From contig NZ_JADMSU010000008.1 in the NCBI RefSeq assembly GCF_015561195.1, positions 52,184 through 116,183 of the forward strand: 64,000 bases of DNA, read 5' to 3'. Source of the stretch: Collinsella aerofaciens (GTDB taxonomy: Bacteria > Actinomycetota > Coriobacteriia > Coriobacteriales > Coriobacteriaceae). Positions 53,075 to 64,000 of the stretch are shown here, one piece after another. Position 1 is the stretch's first letter; each line of letters starts with the position of its first letter. The notes under the pieces were generated by a model, which searched no databases, was not told the origin of the DNA, and worked only from the letters and a program-made list of their open reading frames with translations. The position numbers and the translations under genes were made by a program.

Positions 53075-54436
53075 CTAGAGAGATATGGGTGCAAACGAGA
53101 AATCGTTGTCGGGGTCATCCTTTTCTATAAACTCATCGAGACAGAATGTCATATAGATAGGGACGTACAGGATCTTGCCCTCTTTGCCGAGATTCTCGTG
53201 GCTTAGTACAACAGCCTCGGGAATTTTGTACTCGTCTACACTCATTAGGCGATCGAGAGCCGCATGCGCTCGAACTTTCTTGCCCGATTTGACCTCGATC
53301 GGGACAACATGCCCGCGGGCGCCTTCGATCACAAAGTCAACTTCACCGACCTCACGCGTCTGGTAGTACCATGCATCAGCCCCAAGGGCGACAAGCTCCT
53401 GAGCGACCACGTTCTCGTAGAGACCGCCGAGGTTGGGAGTTTTCATATCAAGATAGACAGCTCGTGCCGTGCTGCCGGGATACCGCGATGCGAGCATACC
53501 CGTATCGGACTCGTACAGCTTGAAGGCTGTCGCCTTCTCCGTCCTCTTGAGGGGGCTCCGAGGCTCCGTTACCTGGGCGACCATCAATCCAACGCCCGCG
53601 CTCACCAGCCATAGGAAATCCTGCTCATATTTTTTAAGGCGCGCTCCCTCGCCCAGAGACGAAACAACAAAGCGATGGGACTCCGCTTCAAGCTGAACGG
53701 GAATTTGTTCGAAAATCGAGCGAACGTTAAACGCTCGAGTCGATGCATATTTAGAGATATCGCTCTTGTACTGATCGACCAGCTGAATTTGAAGCTCACG
53801 CGTTCTCACGAGCGAATAACCCGAATCGATATAGTTCTGAACGACCTCCGGCATGCCGCCGCAAACGATATAAGCTCTATAGTTTTTGAGCATTGCCTCA
53901 TGAATGTAGTTTTCGACGGGACGTCTCTCGACAAGGCAGTTGCGAATGTCTGCAAGCACATTCTCGCTGACGCCATTTGCCCAACAAAACTCTTCAAAAT
54001 CCATCGGTCGCATAACAACGTGCTCGACATACCCCACCGGAAAAGAAGATATCCCCTTAAACTCGGTCCCAAGCATAGACCCTGAGAATACATAGCTAAA
54101 GCGCCCGTCTTCGACCAACGCCTTCATAAGTGTGACAATCTGCGGATACTCCTGAATCTCATCGACAAAGACAAGCGTATCCCCCTCAACAAGCGGCGCG
54201 TCCGCAAGAAGGGCTACACGGTTGATAAAGTCAACGGCGTTCTTAGCGTCAATTAGCACATCCCTTGCCTCGGCATCGAGTAGCAAATTGACCTCAAAAT
54301 ACGAAGCGTAGTTGCCTTTTCCAAACGCGCGAATCGCATAACTCTTGCCAATCTGACGTGCGCCAGTAACAAGCAACGCCTTATTGGAGTTATTCTTCCA
54401 GCTCAAAAGCCTATCAGTAACCTTGCGGCGTAGCAT
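53075..54436 (-). CDS. AAA ATPase with DUF4143 domain
   Basis: A 453-residue protein of the AAA_14/DUF4143 group. Walker A-like GARQIGKSYAI (about 24-34), Walker B FVDEIQEYP (about 88-96), sensor-like VFSGSMLGTEF, then a C-terminal DUF4143 region ending in a PD-(D/E)XK-like ...GEVDFVIEG...PIEVKSG (Asp, Glu, Lys). The role of this common bacterial group is unknown. The start at 54436 follows AGGGG; the longer upstream frame crosses tandem repeats. Base composition is lower in GC than neighbours, and a pair of hairpin repeats brackets it, which suggests acquisition. Confidence 0.8.
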   Translation of the reverse strand: MLRRKVTDRLLSWKNNSNKALLVTGARQIGKSYAIRAFGKGNYASYFEVNLLLDAEARDVLIDAKNAVDFINRVALLADAPLVEGDTLVFVDEIQEYPQIVTLMKALVEDGRFSYVFSGSMLGTEFKGISSFPVGYVEHVVMRPMDFEEFCWANGVSENVLADIRNCLVERRPVENYIHEAMLKNYRAYIVCGGMPEVVQNYIDSGYSLVRTRELQIQLVDQYKSDISKYASTRAFNVRSIFEQIPVQLEAESHRFVVSSLGEGARLKKYEQDFLWLVSAGVGLMVAQVTEPRSPLKRTEKATAFKLYESDTGMLASRYPGSTARAVYLDMKTPNLGGLYENVVAQELVALGADAWYYQTREVGEVDFVIEGARGHVVPIEVKSGKKVRAHAALDRLMSVDEYKIPEAVVLSHENLGKEGKILYVPIYMTFCLDEFIEKDDPDNDFSFAPISL

Positions 54437-54451
54437 TAAAACCCCTAAATG

Positions 54452-54537
54452 ACAAAAATTGGCAGATAGAATTACTAGTAATAGTACAAAAATTGGCAAA
54501 TAGTAATGACCTAAATAGTACAAAAATCGGCAAATAG
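54452..54537. repeat. Three tandem 34-bp repeats upstream of the DUF4143 gene
   Basis: ACAAAAATTGGCAAATAG-type units start at 54452, 54486 and 54520, exactly 34 bp apart. They sit in the leader/promoter region of the ATPase gene, so they may be regulatory. Confidence 0.75.
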
Positions 54538-54615
54538 CGTGATTCACTGAGGTCTCAAAGCCACCGAAACAGTAAGGGAATAGAAGGCAGCGACAGCCAA
54601 GTCCCCCTCCACTCC

Positions 54616-54652
54616 CAAAGTAACGCGCCTTTCGCGCCAAGGGCGCGAAACA
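54616..54652. repeat. 37-bp hairpin repeat, copy 2
   Basis: CAAAGTAACGCGCCTTTCGCG followed by a loop and CGCGAAACA (37 bp), the partner of 53009-53045. Confidence 0.75.
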
Positions 54653-54725
54653 GCGCTAGGGACAAGGCACCCCCACAGCCATGTCCTTCATTCAGCCCCA
54701 CAATCCGAGGACGTAGTCGTAGCGG

Positions 54726-54842
54726 GATCTGAGGGCTGACCTTCGCGGACATTCCGCAGGACGAAAGAACCCCCGCCGCACGTAGTGCGCAGCGGGGGTT
54801 CTTTCATGTCCGAGGACGTCCGCGAAGGTCAGCCCTCAGATC
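54726..54842 (-). terminator. Long nested hairpin and terminator after nifJ
   Basis: A 25-bp perfect outer stem (54726-54750 with 54818-54842) encloses a 14-bp stem GAAAGAACCCCCGC (54763 with 54792-54805). It starts 14 nt past the nifJ stop codon on the minus strand and likely ends and protects its transcript. Confidence 0.8.
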
Positions 54843-54856
54843 CTGCGGTGGGAGAC

Positions 54857-58396
<3,540 letters not shown>

Positions 58397-58427
58397 ATAC
58401 CCCTCTCCTCTCATATAGGTATACAGG

Positions 58428-58443
58428 CCCCGGCGATCGCCGG
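58428..58443. promoter_or_regulatory. 16-bp perfect palindrome in the nifJ leader
   Basis: CCCGGCGATCGCCGGG lies 32 bp upstream of the nifJ start codon. It could be an operator or an mRNA hairpin. I see nothing else defined in 58444-58756 apart from an imperfect palindrome at about 58660. Confidence 0.4.
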
Positions 58444-58756
58444 GATGTTGGCGTGATGGGATTTACGCTGTTGCTTCCAATCATCTGGCAGGCAGGCTCA
58501 GCAGCAGGTACGTGGCGTGGAGAGAAGACATGCCGAGGCGAGGGGCAACTGATGCGCCCCACAGACCCGACCGCCCGTCTTGCACATGACCGAGCGCCGC
58601 AAAGGCCGCATGCCGGATGCTCCCGGGCACGCCCCGGCGATGGGAAGCGCCCGCAACGGAAATCCGCATGCGGGTTTATTGTACCCCGCCGTCAAGTGTA
58701 ATTTCGGCAAATATAGGCGGGCGGTAAAGGTTTACCTCGGGTGACTGCCGGGAGCA

Positions 58757-58787
58757 AAATGATCCCTTGGGGACGGAGGGACCATTT
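58757..58787 (-). terminator. Terminator of the FHA-kinase operon (GGGGAC family hairpin)
   Basis: AAATGGTCCCT and AGGGATCATTT arms (one mismatch), followed on the minus strand by TTGC. The plus-strand text ATGATCCCTTGGGGACGGAGG parallels 16722-16742. Confidence 0.6.
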
Positions 58788-58798
58788 GGCGGGACTGG

Positions 58799-59737
58799 CT
58801 AGAGGGCACCGAAGAGGATGGCGTAGGTAGTGGATTCGCCGAGCTTGAGCTCGTCGCCGGGATTGAGTTGGGCGGAACGGCCGGGCTCGACCTGAATGCA
58901 GACGCGCGTGGCCCCGTTTACCACCACGGTTCCGTTGGTAGACGACAAGTCCTCGACGTGCCAGATATTTTGAGCATCGCACCAGATATGGGCATGGCGG
59001 GCCGAGACATCGTCGCCGACGTCGGTAATATCGCCCTCACCAGTGGCCAGCGCGCCAATCTCAACACCCTGCTCGCTCGGCTGAATCCAACGCGGGGCGC
59101 TCACGACAAAACTGTTTTGCACGCGCAGCAAGCCCAAGGGATGCGCCGGGGCGGGTTCGCGCTCGCCCGCGGTCATCGACATGCCAAGCGAACGCGGCGT
59201 GGAGGTGCCTCCGCCACAGGTCGCGTGTGCGTAGTCGATGGCATAGTTCACCGAGGACCGCACATCCGCCGAACAACCGACGGCGACAAACAGCACCAGC
59301 ACGGCCTCGGCGCGCTCGGCGGGCATGAGTTCTGCCGCCTGGGACAGGCGATCGAGCGCGTTGCGATAGAGATTCGTGTCCTGGTGGCACTCTTCGAGCG
59401 CGCGCACCATCGGTTCACCTGCAGGACCGCACACCATATTGATCACAGCCGTGGAGTCCATGGGATTGCGCTGGCGCAGGGCCAGTTGCGACATAATACG
59501 CGCAGCCGAGGTACCGTATTCGGCAAAGCAGCGCTGCTGAAGCGTGCCGACCGGCGCGCGAACGATAAAGCGGGAAACCCAAGAGCGATCGGCGGCTCGG
59601 CTCTGCGGGCTGCGGCCGTCGGCGAGCGGACGGGACGAAAGCACCAAGCCGCACAGCTCGATATGGCTCAGATGCGCCGCGCGCTTAAAGATGTCAAACA
59701 TGGCCCCGCATGGGGTGAGCTCAACTTGAGATGCCAT
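58799..59737 (-). CDS. FHA-domain protein
   Basis: A 312-residue cytosolic protein. The C-terminal FHA domain (about 225-310) has the phosphothreonine-binding signature: VSARHAHIW with the Arg and His, and DLSSTNGTVV. The N-terminal 220 residues are not recognised. The start is 3 nt from the end of the Ser/Thr kinase gene, so this is likely the phospho-reader of that kinase. It is the last gene of the operon. Confidence 0.85.
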   Translation of the reverse strand: MASQVELTPCGAMFDIFKRAAHLSHIELCGLVLSSRPLADGRSPQSRAADRSWVSRFIVRAPVGTLQQRCFAEYGTSAARIMSQLALRQRNPMDSTAVINMVCGPAGEPMVRALEECHQDTNLYRNALDRLSQAAELMPAERAEAVLVLFVAVGCSADVRSSVNYAIDYAHATCGGGTSTPRSLGMSMTAGEREPAPAHPLGLLRVQNSFVVSAPRWIQPSEQGVEIGALATGEGDITDVGDDVSARHAHIWCDAQNIWHVEDLSSTNGTVVVNGATRVCIQVEPGRSAQLNPGDELKLGESTTYAILFGAL

Positions 59738-59740
59738 GAC

Positions 59741-61585
59741 CTAGGCCTCCTTGGTCGTAGAAATAGAATCGGACGATACTTCGACAGGTCCGCCAAAAGT
59801 ACGGGCAGCTGCGGCTCCACCGGCAAGCGGAGTCGCCATCTGGGCTTTTGTACGTCGCGGTGCCGAAACGGGAAGTTCAAAGGCAAAGCCCATCGCAAGC
59901 AAAAACCACGTAAGCGTATAGGTTGCAACCAGAGCGGCAACAAGGCCGCCCATCACGGCGCGTTGGGAAAATACGCTACATGCAGCCACAACCAGCACCG
60001 GAACCTCGCAGGCAGAAAGCGCAAGCACACCCTGCAGGAAGCCCGAGCGCCGATTGCGCGCAAGTGCCCCCGCGGCAACGCCGGCTATGCCTGGCAGCGC
60101 CAACGCCAGTGCGGCAATAATACCCGGTAGCGACCCAGACCACACGAGCGATCCCAAAGTCGCCGTCACGCGAGCGCCCGACGCCAGCAGCGCGGCCGAA
60201 ACCACGACCACAGCCCAAACCACGCCACAGACGACCGTCGCGCCGACCATCAGCGCGCGACGAACCGCGCGGCCAGACGCATCCATGGGGCACGGCGTGA
60301 GCGGCTCGCCGCGGAGCGAACGACCGACATTTTGCGCATAGTGGTCACAAAACGCCGAGAGCGCCGCCTCGACCGCCGCCGGCTCGGGACGATCTTTTTG
60401 ATGGCTGGACAGACAGGCCATCACCACGTCGAACAGCTGGGCATCGACAAACGCCAGCGCATCGCGTAGCTCCTCGGAATCCGGCTCAAGCCCCAGCTGC
60501 TGGGCCTGCTCGGCCGCAGCGAGCGCCACATCGGGCTCACGACGAAGCAGCTGAGTCAAATCGCAACCGGGCGCATGGGCACCAATGGGATAGTCGGGCA
60601 GCGTGTCCATCTTGAGACGGTAGGGGCTGGCGATGTCGCGCGTCTTTTTGCGCGAACCCGAGGTGCCCGAAGTGCTCGGCGCGGCTTCGTATGGCGCGGC
60701 GCCGGCAATGAGCTCGTAAACCGTGCTTGCTGCGGCATAGACGTCGATCGCCGGCGACATACGCAAAGCACGCAGGTCGGGAATATCGTCGGTGAGCATC
60801 TCGGGCGGAGCGTAGGCCACCGTCGCGCGACGCAGCGTGGCATAGCGCTCCGTAAACGACGCCTTGCCGCCGGTACCGGCCACGGCCGACGCAGGATCGA
60901 GCGCCAGCGACGAGCCAAAGTCGATCAGGCACAGGTCAAAGGTGCCCTCGGCAAGCTGCCGGTCAAGCGGCAGGCGCGCCGTGCGCACCATAATATTAGC
61001 GGGCGAGATATCGCGATGGACAAAGCCCTCCCCCACCAGGCTCATGCGGCAGAGCAGGTCGAACAGGTCGCGCCCCAAGCGCGCCGCCACAAGCGGCGAT
61101 AGGCGGCCGGCATCGTCCACGGCAAAGCGCGAGCGCAAGCGGGCGAGCGTCTCGCCCTCGACCCATTCCATGACAATTGCAGGCACACCGTCAACCTCGC
61201 CCCAGCCATAGAGGCGGGGAAAGCCCTTAAGGCCCGAAAGGGCGCGATGGCATTCATATTCCTCGCGAAATGCCGCTTTGAACTTGGCGACCAGCGCCTC
61301 ATGGGCGGCATCGTCGTCAAACTCATCGCGCGTCGGCAAGATGAGCTGTTTGAGTGCCACGGCCTCGCCTTGGGCGTTGACGGCACGCGTCACGCGGCCG
61401 ATACCGCCACGGCGCATGGTGGCATCGTCGGCAAACAGTATCGTAAAACGACGCAGATAGGCAGGCAGTTCGTCCTGACCGAGCGCAATGGCCGGCTCAA
61501 ACCCGTCGACACGCGCCAGGCGCAGGCCGACCATGGGATCGCGACCGAGCGATTGCGGTGTGGTGGATGCAAGATCGGTCATCAT
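59741..61585 (-). CDS. Serine/threonine protein kinase with C-terminal membrane segments
   Basis: A 614-residue kinase. The N-terminal kinase domain has the ATP-binding Lys79 in AVALKQLIL, the catalytic loop HRDISPANIMV (about 195-205) and IDFGSSLALD as the DFG metal motif. Four to five hydrophobic segments follow from about residue 447. The catalytic loop HRDISPAN is a bacterial variant that keeps Asp and Asn. Its start overlaps the stop of the upstream gene (ATGA). It acts with the FHA gene downstream. Confidence 0.85.
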   Translation of the reverse strand: MMTDLASTTPQSLGRDPMVGLRLARVDGFEPAIALGQDELPAYLRRFTILFADDATMRRGGIGRVTRAVNAQGEAVALKQLILPTRDEFDDDAAHEALVAKFKAAFREEYECHRALSGLKGFPRLYGWGEVDGVPAIVMEWVEGETLARLRSRFAVDDAGRLSPLVAARLGRDLFDLLCRMSLVGEGFVHRDISPANIMVRTARLPLDRQLAEGTFDLCLIDFGSSLALDPASAVAGTGGKASFTERYATLRRATVAYAPPEMLTDDIPDLRALRMSPAIDVYAAASTVYELIAGAAPYEAAPSTSGTSGSRKKTRDIASPYRLKMDTLPDYPIGAHAPGCDLTQLLRREPDVALAAAEQAQQLGLEPDSEELRDALAFVDAQLFDVVMACLSSHQKDRPEPAAVEAALSAFCDHYAQNVGRSLRGEPLTPCPMDASGRAVRRALMVGATVVCGVVWAVVVVSAALLASGARVTATLGSLVWSGSLPGIIAALALALPGIAGVAAGALARNRRSGFLQGVLALSACEVPVLVVAACSVFSQRAVMGGLVAALVATYTLTWFLLAMGFAFELPVSAPRRTKAQMATPLAGGAAAARTFGGPVEVSSDSISTTKEA

Positions 61586-62487
61586 AGGGCAAGCGCCGCC
61601 ACGTTATTGTTGAAGTTACCGAGCGCGACGTCATCATCGCCGTAATGGCCGACCCATTGACATAGGTTGGTGTAACAGCCCCACAGATTGGCATACTGCT
61701 GATACCACTTTGACCGGGGCGAGAATGTCTGACGACCGAACTCGGCTCGAATGACAAACATCTCCCCGACCAGGCTGTCGCACGGCCTGGGATCTCCCGT
61801 AGAGTTATAGGTCGAAACCACGTCATTGGCACGAGAAACATAGCCGTCGAGCATGTTGTACTTGGTCACAAGCCAACTGTGAATGCTCTCTTCCTCAGCA
61901 GCGGAAAGGCCACCGGAGTTTGCATCGTTGTCAGTGTTGCCGCCCGTCGAGCCGCCGCTTCCAGACCCTCCGGCAGAGGAACCCGACCCAGAGCCGCCGC
62001 CCGAACTCGACGAATCCGAGCCGGAGCCAGAAGTATCCGAGCTACCGGGCTTTCCGGACTGCTGGGCGTCCTGCTCCTTCTGCTGCTCGACCTTATTCAC
62101 CGTTGCCGCCACGCTATTGTTGGACAACCGATCGATAATCTTGGTGTTGGTGAGCACGATGGTTTTGCCATTGGCAAGCGTGACTTCGTTGTCCGGGGCC
62201 TCGGCGCCGTCCGCGTCGTCAGTGCCAAACACAATATGCGCGACCACACTTGCCCAAGCATATCCAGTCGTGGTGCCCAGGTCACTTTTGACCTCATGCC
62301 CCACGCGCGGTTCGCGTGCGGCATGTGCCTGTATCATGGACGGCACGGTCATGCCATAGGCAGAAACGCCAGCTATGACCAGCACCAGCGAGCAAGACAG
62401 CAGTGCGTACGCCCGCGGCGCCAAGCCCAGTCGGCGTCGCATGCGCACCGCGGCGCCGTGCTTTGTCTGAGTGCCACCGGGCCGCAT
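61582..62487 (-). CDS. Membrane-anchored protein with Gly/Ser-rich linker
   Basis: A 301-residue protein: a basic N-terminus, one transmembrane helix (about 23-46), an external domain, a low-complexity Gly/Ser stretch (about 150-190) and a C-terminal domain with conserved-looking Trp and Cys (LWGCYTNLCQWVGH). It may be secreted through or tethered to the membrane. The start at 62487 follows GGAGGAG; a longer frame upstream is not supported. Translation is coupled to the kinase gene, so it could be the signal sensor or a kinase substrate. No family is recognised. Confidence 0.65.
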   Translation of the reverse strand: MRPGGTQTKHGAAVRMRRRLGLAPRAYALLSCSLVLVIAGVSAYGMTVPSMIQAHAAREPRVGHEVKSDLGTTTGYAWASVVAHIVFGTDDADGAEAPDNEVTLANGKTIVLTNTKIIDRLSNNSVAATVNKVEQQKEQDAQQSGKPGSSDTSGSGSDSSSSGGGSGSGSSAGGSGSGGSTGGNTDNDANSGGLSAAEEESIHSWLVTKYNMLDGYVSRANDVVSTYNSTGDPRPCDSLVGEMFVIRAEFGRQTFSPRSKWYQQYANLWGCYTNLCQWVGHYGDDDVALGNFNNNVAALAL

Positions 62488-62571
62488 GCGTTCTCCTCCA
62501 ACAAAAACACGCCGCTCGGGAGCGGCGCATTCATTCGAATCCATATTTGAGTGTATCAGCGAACCCAAAAG

Positions 62572-62581
62572 GTTGCGCAAC
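62572..62581. promoter_or_regulatory. Palindrome GTTGCGCAAC near the membrane protein gene
   Basis: The 10-bp core of TGTTGCGCAACA, 85 bp upstream of the start of the Gly/Ser-rich membrane protein gene. Confidence 0.4.
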
Positions 62582-62644
62582 GAATGGGCAAATTAAGGAT
62601 GCGAGTGGAAGCATCCATGCGATAAGCGGATACAAAGCATCTTT

Positions 62645-62656
62645 GTTGCACAACAA
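62645..62656. promoter_or_regulatory. Palindrome TGTTGCACAACA
   Basis: Differs from TGTTGCGCAACA only at the centre. It lies between the recR gene end and the membrane protein gene. Confidence 0.4.
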
Positions 62657-62732
62657 ACTTACAGTCGCACGGGAAAATTATGACTACCCCGTGCGTCGCG
62701 AGGAAAACATACGGCAGGAGCAGGCTCGCCAC

Positions 62733-63329
62733 CTAAATCGTGCGACGGGCCTCGATGGCGCGCCCGAGCGTAAGCTCGTCGGCATACTCCAGGTCGCCGC
62801 CCACGGGCAGGCCGCTCGCCAGACGCGACACCTCAACGCCCAGTGGCTTGATAGTGCGGGCCAGGTAGCTCGCCGTGGTCTCGCCCTCGATGTTGGGGTT
62901 GGTGGCGATGATGACCTCATGGATATCCTCGTGGCCCAAACGCGCCAGCAGCTCGCGGATGTGCAACTGCTCGGGACCAATCTTGTCCATGGGGCTGATC
63001 ACGCCGCCTAGCACATGGTACAGGCCATGGTAGCTGCCCGTGCGCTCGATTGCCTGGACGTCGCGCGGCTCGCCCACCACGCAAATGCGAGTGGTGTCGC
63101 GCATCGAATCCTGGCAGATGGAGCACTCGTCGGCCGTGGCGTAGTTAAAGCAGCGGCTGCAAAAGTGAACCTCCTGCTTAACCTCCAGGATGGCCTCGGC
63201 CAGGCGGCGCGCCTCCTCGGCGTCAGCCTCCAACAGGTAATAGGCGATGCGCTGGGCCGACTTAGGACCAATGCCCGGCAGGCGGCCCAGCTCATCGAGC
63301 AGTTTTTGCAGACTGTGATTCGCACTCAT
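62733..63329 (-). CDS. recR: Recombination protein RecR
   Basis: A 198-residue protein. The N-terminal helix-hairpin-helix ([20 protein letters not shown]), zinc finger C57-x2-C60...C69-x2-C72, Toprim domain (about 80-170) and C-terminal region are all present. It works with RecF and RecO in loading RecA. It begins 13 nt after the end of ybaB without a clear ribosome site, so it probably relies on coupling. Confidence 0.96.
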   Translation of the reverse strand: MSANHSLQKLLDELGRLPGIGPKSAQRIAYYLLEADAEEARRLAEAILEVKQEVHFCSRCFNYATADECSICQDSMRDTTRICVVGEPRDVQAIERTGSYHGLYHVLGGVISPMDKIGPEQLHIRELLARLGHEDIHEVIIATNPNIEGETTASYLARTIKPLGVEVSRLASGLPVGGDLEYADELTLGRAIEARRTI

Positions 63330-63342
63330 ATATATGCGTGTC

Positions 63343-63663
63343 TTAGAACGGCATGCCCGGGATGTTGAGGCCGCCGGTGATGGCGCCCATCTGCTTGTTG
63401 GCGAGCTCGTTAACGCCGCGGACGGCCTCGTTGACGGCAGCCATGATCATGTCCTGCAGCATATCGACGTCCTCGGGATCGAGGGCATCGGGGTCGATGG
63501 TAAGGTTGACGAGCTCCATCTCGCCGTTAACGGTCACCTTGACCATACCGCCGCCGGCAGAGGCGTCGACGGTCTGGGACTTGAGGTTCTCCTGCGCGGC
63601 GGCAAGCTGCTCCTGCATCTTGCGAGCCTGCTTCATCATCTGCTGCATGTTCATACCGGCCAT
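63343..63663 (-). CDS. YbaB/EbfC family nucleoid-associated protein
   Basis: A 106-residue DNA-binding protein. The N-terminal Met/Gln-rich helix ([17 protein letters not shown]) and [17 protein letters not shown] in the core are typical. The ybaB-recR pair is conserved in many bacteria. AAAGGAG precedes the start. No dnaX gene is directly upstream here. Confidence 0.92.
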   Translation of the reverse strand: MAGMNMQQMMKQARKMQEQLAAAQENLKSQTVDASAGGGMVKVTVNGEMELVNLTIDPDALDPEDVDMLQDMIMAAVNEAVRGVNELANKQMGAITGGLNIPGMPF

Positions 63664-63910
63664 GATGGCTCCTTTACGTGCGGCCGCACGCCGAGCTGCA
63701 AGGGCAGCCGGAGCGCGGCAGGACTTTCAAACTCAAAAATCGTACCACGGCGCGGGGCAAGCAAGCGGGGCGGACACGCTACCTCAGTCGATATACATGT
63801 CCTGGAGTGCAAACCGCACCCAAAGATTATGCGAAGTTGAATAATTCGCATCTGCATAATATTGAAAGCTAAATCTTGTAGAGCCGGAATCCGACATTTT
63901 CTGCATCCAG

Positions 63911-64000
63911 CTAGATAACAAAAGGCTCTGTTAGACCAGGATTGACATACATGTGTCCCCACGGTGCCATATCGTTGACCCCATAGACCGCGATGATGGG
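63911..64000 (-). CDS. C-terminal end of an unidentified gene (cut by window edge)
   Basis: On the minus strand an open frame enters from the window end and stops at TAG (63911-63913), encoding 29 residues including VYGVNDMAPWGHMYVN. The text looks coding, but it is too short to identify. The 247-bp gap to ybaB holds no gene that I can support. Confidence 0.4.
   Translation of the reverse strand, partial: PIIAVYGVNDMAPWGHMYVNPGLTEPFVI

Noticed and set aside
63664-63910. Signal recognition particle RNA or dnaX upstream of ybaB-recR
   Set aside because: The conserved SRP core sequence is absent and no DnaX reading frame is present.

Overview
The window looks like chromosomal DNA from a gut actinobacterium of the Coriobacteriia, most likely Collinsella or a close relative. 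This is inferred from high GC, dense short operons, a pyruvate:ferredoxin oxidoreductase, several sugar-amine SIS proteins, mannose-class PTS genes, LytTR two-component systems and many palindromic intergenic repeats. No 16S gene or other decisive marker is present. Most genes lie on the minus strand. I found no phage, insertion sequence or CRISPR array; the sequence is ordinary chromosome with an unusually rich set of structured intergenic repeats.

Layout. 1-4.3 kb: the end of 5-formyltetrahydrofolate cyclo-ligase, an AbiEi-like/nuclease-like gene lying between two arrays of a TCCACGCTC repeat, metA, and an L-2-hydroxyacid (lactate-type) dehydrogenase. 4.3-18.9 kb: three paralogous SIS proteins of the FraB/FrlB (Amadori-product deglycase) family, three GntR/UTRA repressors, a mannose-class PTS (IIAB-IIC-IID), an EamA exporter, RecQ, a YitT membrane protein and a HAD phosphatase. 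Each SIS gene has its own regulator or likely operator sites, which suggests parallel systems for glycated amino acids or related sugar amines. 18.9-32.9 kb: housekeeping and repair genes (GNAT, threonine aldolase family, PAP2, mfd, ATP-grasp, zinc-ribbon protein, nth, ABC exporter, rmuC).

33-38 kb: a small membrane protein and rubrerythrin, each followed by a copy of the same large 3' hairpin element; then a MutY-like glycosylase, an Rrf2 regulator, tRNA-Asp and a YfcE-type phosphoesterase. 37.6-45.7 kb: two LytS/LytTR two-component pairs, one translationally coupled to a glycosyltransferase, the other next to a PlcC-like hydrolase and an MFS permease. 45.8-53 kb: amidohydrolase plus APC permease, a C39-like peptidase, carbamate kinase, and a DUF3830 gene coupled to an unknown gene. 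53-58.4 kb: an AAA/DUF4143 ATPase with tandem upstream repeats, and nifJ. 58.8-64 kb: FHA protein, Ser/Thr kinase and a Gly/Ser-rich membrane protein in one coupled operon, then recR and ybaB, and the tail of a further gene.

The most interesting material is (i) the triplicated SIS/GntR system with recognisable operator pairs, (ii) the duplicated 3' hairpin element whose middle stem differs between copies but stays perfectly paired, (iii) the TCCACGCTC arrays with an exact 29/22 alternating period, and (iv) several other palindromic repeat families, including a perfect 12-bp palindrome found twice with two near-copies.
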